Shown here: positions 15,152 through 22,703 of the stretch, one piece after another | Numbering within the stretch: position 1 is the first letter of the stretch | How the letters are laid out: each line of letters opens with the position of its first letter | Assembly (NCBI RefSeq): GCF_900604935.1 | Contig: NZ_UWPC01000006.1 | Location: forward strand, 1 to 64,000 | Origin: Vaginisenegalia massiliensis | GTDB lineage: Bacteria > Bacillota > Bacilli > Lactobacillales > Aerococcaceae | Direction of reading: 5' to 3' | DNA: 64,000 nucleotides | The notes under the pieces: generated by a model | Database searches by the model: none | What the model was told of the DNA's origin: nothing | What the model saw: only the letters and a program-made list of their open reading frames with translations | Translations under genes and position numbers: made by a program

Positions 15152-17320
15152 ATGACAACAAATGAAGCTGACTTAATTAAGTTGATTAGCCAAGAGGTGA
15201 GTGTTAAAGCAAGACAAGTTCAAGCCGTTTTGGATTTGTTGAGCCAAGGCAATACAATTCCTTTTATTGCCCGTTATCGTAAGGAGGCAACAGGGTCACT
15301 AGATGAAGTCCAAATTCATGCGATTGAACAGCGTTTCCAATATATGACCCAATTAAATCAACGTAAAGCAGAAGTCATACGTTTAATTAGTGAACAGGAT
15401 AAGTTAACGGATGAGCTAGTTGGGCAGATTGAACATGCGACGACTTTGCAACAAATTGAAGACCTGTATCTACCTTATAAAAAGAAAAAAAGAACCAAAG
15501 CTATGATTGCGATTGAGAATGGATTAGAACCATTAGCTCAATGGATACTAACCTATGAAGGAAGCTTACCCACTCTCACTGATAAAGCCCTTGAATTTGT
15601 CAGTGATCAAATCGACAGTGCGGAAGCAGTGTTAGATGGGGCTCACGAAATTCTAGCTCAGTGGGTTTCCGAGAACGCACAATATCGGGAGTTTATTCGC
15701 AAATATACGCGTTATAATGCCAAGTTAGTTACAAGCTTGAAAGAGGCTGATTTGGATGAAAAGCAAGTTTATGCCATGTATTATGAATTTGATCGTAAAC
15801 TCTCTCAGGTGCAAAATCATAATGTTTTGGCCATTAATCGAGCTGAAAAAGAGGGCGTCTTGACGGTGAAAATCACGGTTGCTGAAGAACCCGCTGTGCG
15901 GTTTATTGAACAACGGTTTATCGAGCATAGCTTATCTGATAGTCAGTTGAATTTTGTTAAAGCTGCCATTGCAGATGCCTATAAACGGTTCATTTCCCCA
16001 GCTATCGAACGAGAAATTCGCAATGAACTGACCGAAAAAGCGGATCAATCAGCGATTAATGTATTCGGAGATAACCTACAGAATTTACTCTTACAACCGC
16101 CATTGAAGGGGCATGTAGTATTAGGTTTTGACCCAGCCTATCGGACAGGATGCAAACTGGCTATTATCAACGAAACTGGACGTGTTTTGACCAAAGCGGT
16201 AATTTATCCGCATCCCCCAGCTCCGGCAGCAAAACGGGCATCCGCGCCGGCTGAGTTCAAGAAATTGCTTATGGATTATAATGTGGATGTTGTCGCTATT
16301 GGCAATGGGACAGCTAGTCGCGAGTCAGAACAATTTGTGAGTCAAGTTGTAAAAGAAATTGATCGTCCGGTTAAGTTTATCGTAGTTAACGAAGCGGGAG
16401 CTTCCGTTTATTCAGCTAGTGAATTGGCGCGCCAGGAATTTCCGGATTTTGCGGTTGAAGAGCGTTCAGCCGTCTCCATTGCTCGTCGCCTGCAAGATCC
16501 CTTAGCTGAATTGATTAAAATTGATCCTAAGTCAATTGGGGTAGGGCAATACCAACATGACGTCTCACAAAAAACTTTAAATGAGGAATTAGATTTCGTC
16601 GTTGATACCACCGTTAATAAAGTGGGAGTTGATATAAATACAGCTTCAGTGACTTTATTACAACATATTTCGGGTCTTTCAGCCGCAACGGCTAAAAATG
16701 TTATTGCTCTTCGTGACGAATTAGGTCGCTTTACGAATCGCAAGCAAATTAAAGATGTGAAACGTCTTGGTCCTAAAACCTATGAACAAGCCATCGGCTT
16801 TATGAGAATTGTTGATGGCGATAATCCTTTAGATCAAACGGGTATTCACCCTGAATCTTATAAGATTGCTGAAGGCGTCTTGAAGGCTGCTGGGCTTAAA
16901 TTAAATGAAATCGGTAGTGACCATTCAGTTGAAGCACTCAACGCCTTGGAACTTAAGTCGTTAGTGGATGAATTACAGGTTGGGGCGGAAACACTGAAAG
17001 ATATTGTTGAAGGCTTGAAACATCCTTTACATGATATTCGTGATGGGTATACAGCTCCCATCCTGCGCGAGGATGTCCTTTCCATGGAAGATTTACAGGT
17101 AGGTATGACATTGCAAGGCGTTGTTCGCAACGTCGTGGATTTTGGCGCCTTTGTTGATATTGGTGTTAAGCAGGACGGCTTAATTCATATTTCTAAACTC
17201 TCAAAAGACAAAATTAAACATCCGTCAGAGGTGGTTGCTGTCGGTGATATTTTAGAAGTTGAAGTCATCAAATTAGATTTAAATAAAAACCGTATCGGAT
17301 TAGCTCCCATTTTTGAGTAA
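15152..17320 (+). CDS. tex: Tex-like RNA-binding transcription accessory protein
   Basis: A 722-residue protein with the Tex layout: an N-terminal helical domain (about 1-200, with GNTIPFIARYRKEATGSLDE), a YqgF/RNase H-like domain (about 320-450, VLGFDPAYRTGCKLA), helix-hairpin-helix motifs (about 490-560) and a C-terminal S1 RNA-binding domain (about 645-720, GMTLQGVVRNVVDFGAFVDIG). Tex proteins bind nucleic acids and affect transcription; the exact role is not settled. It is a single gene ending in a terminator. Confidence 0.95.
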   Translation: MTTNEADLIKLISQEVSVKARQVQAVLDLLSQGNTIPFIARYRKEATGSLDEVQIHAIEQRFQYMTQLNQRKAEVIRLISEQDKLTDELVGQIEHATTLQQIEDLYLPYKKKKRTKAMIAIENGLEPLAQWILTYEGSLPTLTDKALEFVSDQIDSAEAVLDGAHEILAQWVSENAQYREFIRKYTRYNAKLVTSLKEADLDEKQVYAMYYEFDRKLSQVQNHNVLAINRAEKEGVLTVKITVAEEPAVRFIEQRFIEHSLSDSQLNFVKAAIADAYKRFISPAIEREIRNELTEKADQSAINVFGDNLQNLLLQPPLKGHVVLGFDPAYRTGCKLAIINETGRVLTKAVIYPHPPAPAAKRASAPAEFKKLLMDYNVDVVAIGNGTASRESEQFVSQVVKEIDRPVKFIVVNEAGASVYSASELARQEFPDFAVEERSAVSIARRLQDPLAELIKIDPKSIGVGQYQHDVSQKTLNEELDFVVDTTVNKVGVDINTASVTLLQHISGLSAATAKNVIALRDELGRFTNRKQIKDVKRLGPKTYEQAIGFMRIVDGDNPLDQTGIHPESYKIAEGVLKAAGLKLNEIGSDHSVEALNALELKSLVDELQVGAETLKDIVEGLKHPLHDIRDGYTAPILREDVLSMEDLQVGMTLQGVVRNVVDFGAFVDIGVKQDGLIHISKLSKDKIKHPSEVVAVGDILEVEVIKLDLNKNRIGLAPIFE

Positions 17321-17325
17321 ATAAT

Positions 17326-17355
17326 AAAAGCCAGTACTTGGGTACTGGCTTTTTG
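17326..17355 (+). terminator. tex terminator
   Basis: AAAAGCCAGTAC / GTACTGGCTTTT with loop TTGG is followed by a T run. It lies just after the tex stop codon and faces the end of a minus-strand gene. Confidence 0.9.
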
Positions 17356-17364
17356 CTTTGGGTC

Positions 17365-17838
17365 TTAGTTATCCTCTTTGTTACCAAAGTAGAAATAGAG
17401 TTGGATAGAGAAATATAGCAAAGTAATGATAGCTATAGCTAGATAGAATAGGGGTTTAAGTAGGCTATTCAAATAAATTAGACCAAGTGGAATGAAGGTC
17501 CCAATAAGGATTATTTTGGTCAGTTTATGTTCTGGCTTATTTAATTCAATATATACATATCGAAAGGCAAACGATAATGGGCCGATTAAGATGAAAATTG
17601 GGAGGGTAAATATGTTGTAAGGAAAGGCATTTGACTTTGCGACTGAGATTTCTTCATTTGCCGCTTTTGGAAGATGTAGCGCTTGATAGAGCAAATTCAT
17701 TGCTATAGCATCGGGTTGACTCTTATTAAGCTCCCATTTTGAAATAGTCTGACGAGTGACATAAACTTTATCGGCTAGATCTTGTTGGGTAAGACCTAGT
17801 TCTAATCGGCGCTCTTTTATGCTAGTGCCATCTAACAA
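17365..17838 (-). CDS. XRE-type HTH regulator with C-terminal membrane segments
   Basis: A 157-residue protein with an N-terminal XRE helix-turn-helix (residues about 6-60, including GLTQQDLADKVYVTRQTISKWE) and three hydrophobic segments from about residue 72 to 150. Membrane-tethered XRE regulators of this design are common in Lactobacillales. It starts at a TTG (17838) preceded by AGGAGGG with good spacing. It lies 54 bp downstream of a small membrane protein gene on the same strand. Confidence 0.8.
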   Translation of the reverse strand: MLDGTSIKERRLELGLTQQDLADKVYVTRQTISKWELNKSQPDAIAMNLLYQALHLPKAANEEISVAKSNAFPYNIFTLPIFILIGPLSFAFRYVYIELNKPEHKLTKIILIGTFIPLGLIYLNSLLKPLFYLAIAIITLLYFSIQLYFYFGNKEDN

Positions 17839-17891
17839 TACAATCCCTCCTAATATTAAGTAAAAAAATTATATCATTTGTAAAAGGGGAT

Positions 17892-18134
17892 TCAATTATG
17901 GAAACGACAGTAATAGTAGATAGAAATAACCAAATAAACAAGGAGCACGGAAATTATTAGGGAAGCTTTAATTTGTAATAGGCTACTTATAATAAAGAAA
18001 ATGAAAAATAGATTGTTGAGTGTCGTCGGAGTGTTTCGTGTCAATTCTCTTAAAAAATGATAGATGAATTTAAGCGGAAAGTAGGCTAAACCAAAGAAAA
18101 TGACACCCATTACATCGAATTTTGATATGGTCAT
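17892..18134 (-). CDS. Small membrane protein of unknown function
   Basis: An 80-residue hydrophobic protein with about two membrane segments and a RELTRNTPTTL loop between them. The RBS AAAGGATG precedes the ATG. It sits directly upstream of the membrane-linked XRE regulator, so the two may work together. I recognise no family. Confidence 0.6.
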   Translation of the reverse strand: MTISKFDVMGVIFFGLAYFPLKFIYHFLRELTRNTPTTLNNLFFIFFIISSLLQIKASLIISVLLVYLVISIYYYCRFHN

Positions 18135-18240
18135 TATAAAACATCCTTTCTAATGATTATGTCCATATCATAGCGGGTAGAAATAGGTTGCGCACGCAAC
18201 GCAAGAATCATCGGACGCAACGGGTGGAATGCGAGCGACT

Positions 18241-18268
18241 TTGACAAAAAACTGTTTCATGCTACAAT
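18241..18268 (+). promoter_or_regulatory. Promoter of the COG0523 gene
   Basis: TTGACA (18241-18246) and TGC-TACAAT (-10 at 18263-18268) are separated by 16 bp, a near-consensus promoter. Just upstream (18188-18240) is an unusually GC-rich stretch with the direct repeat ACGCAACG; no zinc-regulator box was seen. Confidence 0.75.
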
Positions 18269-18316
18269 TTAAAAATAATAAATAGTAGTAATTACTTAAA
18301 GAAAGAAGTGAAACGC

Positions 18317-19366
18317 ATGGCTTTATTGGGAGTGCCGATAACTCTAGTGACCGGTTTTCTTGGCGCGGGTAAGACAACTTTGATTAATCAAATTCTCCAA
18401 GATACCACGGTGCCATCTGATCAAATTGCCATTATCGTGAACGAATTTGGTCAAGTAGGGATTGACCATCAATTGCTTCTCCAAACGGAGGAAAAAGTTT
18501 ACCAATTAAATAATGGTTGCATTTGTTGCAGTTTACGAACGGACTTAGCGACGACCTTACAAGCCTTAGTAGACTATTTTGAAAAAGAAGAGCGGCCTTT
18601 AGCTCATGTCATCATTGAAACAACCGGTATCTCTGATCCAGCACCCATTATTCAAACTTTAACTTTGACGCCGAATCTCAGTCAACGCTTTTTCATTGAT
18701 GCCATCTTAGTATTAATTGACTGCCTTAACTTTAGCCAGATTTTAGCCCATAACCAAGAAGTTTATCAGCAAATTTCCTATGCAGATCGTTTTATTTTAA
18801 CCAAGTCTGATCAAGTCTCCCCTTTTACCAAAGCCACTATCTTGAAAGAATTGAAGCAATTAAATCCGTTAGCCGATATGCGCTATTTCTATCTTGATAA
18901 ACCTTATGCTGTTGAAGAATTCTTTCATTTAGCTAAGTTTCATGGGTTAGCCCAACCCTTAGAGTCTGAATATCAAAAGTTAGATAAAGACACAGCTAAA
19001 CAGAATAGCTGTCAGGATCCACAATGCCAAGAGGAGGGGCATCACCATCACCATCATCATGAATTTGTTTCCATTGTCTTAACGACTAACCATTATTTGA
19101 GAGAAGACCTGTTAGTAAAGTGGTTGGATTGGTTGTTATTTAACTTTAACGGTAAATTATATCGCTATAAAGGTTTAGTGCGGGTGGCTGATCGCGATCT
19201 TTTAGTGGCCTTGCAAGGGGTTAATGTGGCCTATCGCTTTGATATGAGTCAATATCTAGCAGATGAGCTTGGGACTCAACTCGTATTAATTGGTAAAGGT
19301 CTAGATGAACAGACCATCCGTCATAGTTTTAATGACGTCATTCAACTGTCCCAGGAGCCTAGATAA
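18317..19366 (+). CDS. COG0523/CobW-family metal-chaperone GTPase
   Basis: A G3E-family P-loop GTPase of about 349 residues. Residues near the start carry the Walker A motif GFLGAGKTT, followed by the family's metal-binding GCICCSL (CxCC) motif, the Walker B-like region ETTGISDP, and TKSD for guanine recognition. A histidine-rich loop (GHHHHHHHEF) about two-thirds along is typical of zinc-handling members. The likely role is delivering zinc or another metal to client proteins. I prefer the ATG at 18317 over the in-frame GTG at 18308, which is too close to the RBS. It lies just upstream of the tRNA-Leu used by the prophage. Confidence 0.85.
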   Translation: MALLGVPITLVTGFLGAGKTTLINQILQDTTVPSDQIAIIVNEFGQVGIDHQLLLQTEEKVYQLNNGCICCSLRTDLATTLQALVDYFEKEERPLAHVIIETTGISDPAPIIQTLTLTPNLSQRFFIDAILVLIDCLNFSQILAHNQEVYQQISYADRFILTKSDQVSPFTKATILKELKQLNPLADMRYFYLDKPYAVEEFFHLAKFHGLAQPLESEYQKLDKDTAKQNSCQDPQCQEEGHHHHHHHEFVSIVLTTNHYLREDLLVKWLDWLLFNFNGKLYRYKGLVRVADRDLLVALQGVNVAYRFDMSQYLADELGTQLVLIGKGLDEQTIRHSFNDVIQLSQEPR

Positions 19367-19380
19367 ATTGACTTAGGTAA

Positions 19381-19410
19381 TTGACAAACCGCTAGCTTTT
19401 CGCTTACAAT
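19381..19410 (+). promoter_or_regulatory. Promoter of tRNA-Leu(GAG)
   Basis: TTGACA (19381-19386) and TACAAT (19405-19410) are separated by 18 bp, 20 bp before the mature tRNA. It stays on the chromosomal side of attL, so integration does not remove it. Confidence 0.75.
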
Positions 19411-19429
19411 AGCTTTTGTCAATTAAATT

Positions 19430-19512
19430 GCGGTCATGGCGGAATGGCAGACGCGCTAGCTTGAGGGGCTAGTGGGAGTACTCCCGTGGAAGTTCGAGTC
19501 TTCTTGGCCGCA
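19430..19512 (+). tRNA. tRNA-Leu (GAG), prophage attachment site
   Basis: An 83-nt class II tRNA with acceptor GCGGTCA/TGGCCGC, anticodon GAG in the stem CTAGC/GCTAG, and a variable arm GTGGGAGTACTCCC. Its 3' part from the anticodon stem onward is identical to a copy at 57334-57403. The 5' half is host DNA and the 3' half was supplied by the incoming phage, so the gene remains intact in the lysogen. Confidence 0.96.
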
Positions 19513-19527
19513 TCCTAAGTAATACCT
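19458..19527. other. attL, 70-bp core of prophage attachment site
   Basis: 70 bp from the tRNA-Leu anticodon stem to AATACCT are identical to 57334-57403. The flanking bases differ on both sides, so this is the exact duplicated core. The strand crossover probably lies in the anticodon loop, as for other tRNA-targeting tyrosine integrases. Confidence 0.93.
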
Positions 19528-19529
19528 AT

Positions 19530-19580
19530 AATATCAACGTTTGTAAGGCTCTACACCTTATGGCGTTGATATTTTTTTGT
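19530..19580 (+). terminator. Phage-supplied terminator for tRNA-Leu
   Basis: AATATCAACG / CGTTGATATT with an inner stem TAAGG/CCTTA and loop CTCTACA is followed by TTTTTTTG. It lies on the phage side of attL and replaces the host terminator now displaced to 57405. Confidence 0.85.
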
Positions 19581-19630
19581 TTTTAAATTTTGGAAATTTA
19601 TGGATAAATTTGGATGTTTTTGGATAAAAG

Positions 19631-19672
19631 TGGGGCAACTTTGGGGCAACTTTGGGGCAACTTTGGGGCAAC
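19631..19672 (+). repeat. Four 11-bp tandem repeats, candidate integrase arm sites
   Basis: Four copies of TGGGGCAACTT (the last followed by GAG) have GGGGCAAC starting at 19632, 19643, 19654 and 19665. The same octamer, with the same 11-bp spacing, appears near attR at 57238 (one mismatch) and 57249. One helical turn between copies, with placement between int and attL, fits arm-type binding sites. Confidence 0.7.
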
Positions 19673-19696
19673 GAGACACGGATAAAAAACGCACCG

Positions 19697-20872
19697 CTAT
19701 AGGCTTTTTCTAAGTGGCTCAGAAAGTTTCATAACTTTTGTTGCGCCTTCTTGGGTTCCGTGAGTGTAATGTAAGGTCATGCGCTCGTCAACGTGGCCGA
19801 GATAATTTTGAAGCAAGAGAGAATCGGCTCCCATTGCTGATGCGTATGATGCGAAAGTGTGTCGGAACATATGGGGCGATAGCTTTAAATTTGGATCTAT
19901 CATCTTAGCGATTCGATTTATTGCGCCGTTTAGAGTTTCGATGTAATAAGGTTTTCCAGAGGATGGGGTTAAGAAGATGAAGTCATCCTCGTGTAGTATT
20001 GAATTATGCACCATTTTAACCGATTTGGCGTACTCAATCTGTTCTTTAAGCATAATGGTCGCTTGTTGATCTACAACCACTATACGGTTCGATTTTCGCG
20101 TTTTAACGTCTTTGCCATCAAGATACTTCTTTGTGCGGGATTGATTGATGACAATTGATGCGAGGCCGTTATCTAAGAAAGTAATGCTTTTTTGAGTAAT
20201 ACCATATACCTCTGCTCGTCTTAGACCAAATGCAGCAATGTAAATGCAGCGATATAAATCAGGTCTAAGATTTTTCTTTGCCAGATCCATAAATGTATGA
20301 TAGGTATTAATATCAATCAACTTATTTTTTGGCTTCCAATTCTGTTTGCGATACGAAATTTTCTTGAACCTATTTCTTTTTATATACCCATCATCAACGG
20401 CATCTTCAATGACTCGAAGAAATAGCTTAAAAATACCCTTCATCGTTTCTTGTGAGTAATCTTTTTCTTCATAAAGTTCTTCAATCATGTTCTCTACGTC
20501 TGATTGCGAAATATTAGCCATTGGTTTGTTTTCGAAATAAGTTAGAATTGGCTTTATTCTGTCGCAATTAGTTGTAGCTGTCTCTTTATTCCAAATTTCA
20601 TCTTTAATGTGCCTTTTTTTAAGAGAATCCCATTGTTGGCCAAACGTGCGATTACGCTCAATATAAGCTAGATCGTTACTAACATATTTAGATTCAACTT
20701 CTAATTTATAGGCCTTGGCACTTAGCGTTGTTTCAAATCCTTGCTTGCTATGCTCCTTTCTTTTCCCTTCATGAGTATATTTAATGCGTACTCTATACCT
20801 GGTGCATCCGTCTACTTGATAGGAGTAGATCCCATCGTACTTTGTTTTTTTATATTTAATACTATTATTCAT
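19697..20872 (-). CDS. int: Phage tyrosine integrase
   Basis: A 391-residue site-specific recombinase. The N-terminal arm-binding domain (about 1-65) has the pattern Y-x-V-x-x-C-T-R-Y-R-V-R-I; the core-binding domain spans about 75-165; the catalytic domain carries R218 (GLRRAEV), H334-x-x-R337, H360 (LGH) and the nucleophile Y369. It is transcribed toward attL, 170 bp from the core site, with the four GGGGCAAC repeats in between. RBS AAAGGAA. Confidence 0.95.
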   Translation of the reverse strand: MNNSIKYKKTKYDGIYSYQVDGCTRYRVRIKYTHEGKRKEHSKQGFETTLSAKAYKLEVESKYVSNDLAYIERNRTFGQQWDSLKKRHIKDEIWNKETATTNCDRIKPILTYFENKPMANISQSDVENMIEELYEEKDYSQETMKGIFKLFLRVIEDAVDDGYIKRNRFKKISYRKQNWKPKNKLIDINTYHTFMDLAKKNLRPDLYRCIYIAAFGLRRAEVYGITQKSITFLDNGLASIVINQSRTKKYLDGKDVKTRKSNRIVVVDQQATIMLKEQIEYAKSVKMVHNSILHEDDFIFLTPSSGKPYYIETLNGAINRIAKMIDPNLKLSPHMFRHTFASYASAMGADSLLLQNYLGHVDERMTLHYTHGTQEGATKVMKLSEPLRKSL

Positions 20873-20887
20873 TTTTTATTCCTTTCT

Positions 20888-20903
20888 TAGCTGGGCGGCT
20901 TAG
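20888..20903. repeat. 16-bp direct repeat, copy 1
   Basis: TAGCTGGGCGGCTTAG also occurs exactly at 25809-25824. This copy lies in the int leader just before its RBS. The two copies bracket the whole accessory/immunity region. Confidence 0.6.
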
Positions 20904-20924
20904 AACATTAAAATGAATAATTTA

Positions 20925-20953
20925 TTGTCACCTTAAAAATTTGGTGATAGAAT
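20925..20953 (+). promoter_or_regulatory. Plus-strand promoter with inverted-repeat operator
   Basis: TTGTCA (20925-20930) and TAGAAT (20948-20953) have a 17-bp spacer. TCACC (20928-20932) and GGTGA (20943-20947) form an inverted repeat within the promoter. It points away from int toward the end of the abiF-like gene. Confidence 0.55.
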
Positions 20954-20959
20954 AGGGTA

Positions 20960-21038
20960 CAGAAAAGAGGCCCTATTTTGGGTTGAATTTTGCATATCTC
21001 ACTCCGATTGTTTGGCGACAGGGGAGTGGGATTTTTTT
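20960..21038 (+). ncRNA. Candidate small RNA between int and abiF
   Basis: The promoter at 20925-20953 and the terminator hairpin ATCTCACTCC / GGAGTGGGAT (20996-21032, then TTTTTTT) enclose about 80 nt without a protein-coding frame I believe in. The RNA would run opposite to the last codons of the abiF-like gene. The function is unknown; the hairpin alone could instead be a plain terminator. Confidence 0.4.
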
Positions 21039-21969
21039 ATTTCTTATTTAACCATTCTTCTGGAAAACCAATACATGAAATTATTTCATATGCTGATATT
21101 GATGAAATTGAATTGTCTAAACTTCTTGTTCTCTTTTTTAGAGCTTTTTTAAAATTATCAAATTCATTTTTCGTCAAAAAGCATCTAAGTAACATTAGTG
21201 TATAAAAAATTGAATTAAATTTCGGTTTTTGCAGTGTAAGATCTTGATAAATAATTGGTAAATCAGTCAATGTATTCCTACATATGAAATGAAATAATCG
21301 ATTATTATGAGCCGCTATATTTCTCAAATCAGTTAAATTAGAAAGCAGGCCATCTATGAATTTTGGTTCCAAAACAATTTGATTTCCTGTGTTTTGAAGA
21401 ACGTAATACGAAAAATCTTTTGCAATAGTATTTCTTAGTTTTTGATTTAAATGTTTATAAAAATGAGCTATTTCACCCAATGTGCAATAAGGTAATATTA
21501 CCCAAGCAGGAATATTTCCATGGTGAGATTGATAATGTTTGATTGGGTTGTTCTTTTTATCAAAGGATTTATTTTGAATAATCTTACTAAGTTTCGAAAT
21601 TGTGGTTGAGATGCCAAGCAAGTCTTCGCCATTATAATTATTGGTCTTTAAATATGCGTATGGCTCATCTTTATATACTTCTGAAAAACGATAAGCAATA
21701 ATACCTTTAATATGTTTTTCTGCACTAATAATATTTTTTAAAATCAATGATTTGATTTCTGTATCGTAAATATGGGTTTTGATTATTTCTTTGAATGTTG
21801 CATCCTTAATATATCTATCATCTTTCATGAAGAATTTACTATGAACGTTTATAACATTATAGTAGCTATTTTCGAGTAAATATTTCTTTGCTGATTCATC
21901 ATCTTGAATCGTTAATCCACGAGTTCTTAACAAGCAAATTTGTTCATCTAAATTTTTAAATGGTTTCAT
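21037..21969 (-). CDS. AbiF/Abi_2-family abortive-infection protein with HEPN motif
   Basis: A 310-residue protein whose N-terminus (MKPFKNLDEQICLLRTRGL, then a YYNVINVHSKFF segment) matches the Abi_2/AbiF family of phage-resistance proteins. R216-N-I-A-A-H221 is an Rx4H HEPN motif, the active-site signature of RNases in this family. It probably blocks growth of rival phages by cleaving RNA. A candidate structured RNA with its own promoter and terminator ends about 17 nt before the start codon, the arrangement known for AbiF-linked RNAs. RBS AAAGGA. Confidence 0.85.
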   Translation of the reverse strand: MKPFKNLDEQICLLRTRGLTIQDDESAKKYLLENSYYNVINVHSKFFMKDDRYIKDATFKEIIKTHIYDTEIKSLILKNIISAEKHIKGIIAYRFSEVYKDEPYAYLKTNNYNGEDLLGISTTISKLSKIIQNKSFDKKNNPIKHYQSHHGNIPAWVILPYCTLGEIAHFYKHLNQKLRNTIAKDFSYYVLQNTGNQIVLEPKFIDGLLSNLTDLRNIAAHNNRLFHFICRNTLTDLPIIYQDLTLQKPKFNSIFYTLMLLRCFLTKNEFDNFKKALKKRTRSLDNSISSISAYEIISCIGFPEEWLNKK

Positions 21970-21985
21970 AGTTAAATCCTTTCAT

Positions 21986-22077
21986 AAACAAAAACACTCC
22001 TCATCTGTTAGACAAGGAGTGTTTTGCGCAACTAGGTCCTCCGTTTTAAAACGGTCAGATAACTAGTGCTTATCCGT
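21986..22077 (-). ncRNA. Candidate AbiF-associated RNA 1
   Basis: Promoter TTGACA (22112-22107), 17 bp, TATTAT (22089-22084) on the minus strand. The roughly 92-nt transcript can fold as an outer stem ACTAG/CTAGT (22063-22067 with 22031-22035) around the inner hairpin CCGTTTTAAAACGG (22041-22054), then a terminator hairpin AAAACACTCC/GGAGTGTTTT (21991-22025). The abiF-like gene starts right after it. By analogy with known AbiF-linked RNAs it may restrain the protein. Confidence 0.65.
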
Positions 22078-22232
22078 GTCTAAATAATAATAAACAAAAT
22101 ATTATTTGTCAACTGATGAAACTAAACTAATTTCTACATTTTTGTTGACCTCAACAAAATTGATTGTAATACAACTCCTTTCATATTTTATTGGTTTAAC
22201 ACTTCAACTCTTGGCGGGGTGGGTCGTGTTTT

Positions 22233-22531
22233 TTAGTTAGAAATTTGCGAATCTAGTATTTTCATTTCGTGTTTTAAATATTCAATATTTTCAGGATATA
22301 TTTTTTTATAATTAACTAATAACGATGATGTTGCACTTAGCAAATCTTCTGAGGGTTTGTCATAATCAAATAATCTGAGGCAAGCAAAAAAGGATTTTTA
22401 TATCCATTTATAATTTCGTAATATCCGAATCTCATGAGTGACTCTTTTGCTGCATCTTCGTTCTTTATTATTAATTTTCTACTAGTCAATATCTCTATTT
22501 GTTCATCGATTGTTTTAAACGGTTTGGTCAT
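22233..22531 (-). pseudogene. Remnant of a second AbiF-like gene
   Basis: The start is intact with an RBS (AGGAGA) and reads MTKPFKTIDEQIEILTSR, then a GYYEIINGYKNPF segment, closely parallel to the full-length AbiF-like protein next door. After about 50 residues the frame runs into a stop; a second frame (FDYDKPSEDLLSATSS...) continues to a stop at 22233. The HEPN region is missing. The copy is best read as an internally deleted, inactive gene that kept its upstream RNA. Confidence 0.7.
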
Positions 22532-22548
22532 AGGTATCTCCTAAAAGC

Positions 22549-22615
22549 ACAAAAGACTGCAGATAATATATCCGCAGTCTTTTGGTTGGCTGAACTTCAG
22601 CCCTTCATTAAGATT
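22549..22615 (-). ncRNA. Candidate AbiF-associated RNA 2
   Basis: Promoter TTGACA (22649-22644), 16 bp, TATACT (22627-22622). The same plan as RNA 1 with different sequence: inner hairpin GGCTGAAGTTCAGCC (22588-22602), flanking arm TTGGTT/AACCAA (22616-22621 with 22582-22587, the outer arm abutting the predicted start), then terminator hairpin AAAAGACTGC/GCAGTCTTTT (22551-22583). The truncated AbiF-like gene follows. Confidence 0.6.
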
Positions 22616-22703
22616 AACCAAAGTATATCAGATATATTATGTTTGTCAATTATGTTGTTTGATTTTTATGTTTTTAATCTTGGCGGGGAGGATAGTGTTT
22701 TTT

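Noticed and set aside
19631-19672. Possible CRISPR-like array
   Set aside because: The 11-bp units are contiguous with no spacers; the placement fits integrase arm sites.
20990-21205. 71-codon plus-strand frame opposite the abiF end
   Set aside because: It mostly reads the terminator hairpin and the antisense of abiF, and I see no RBS.
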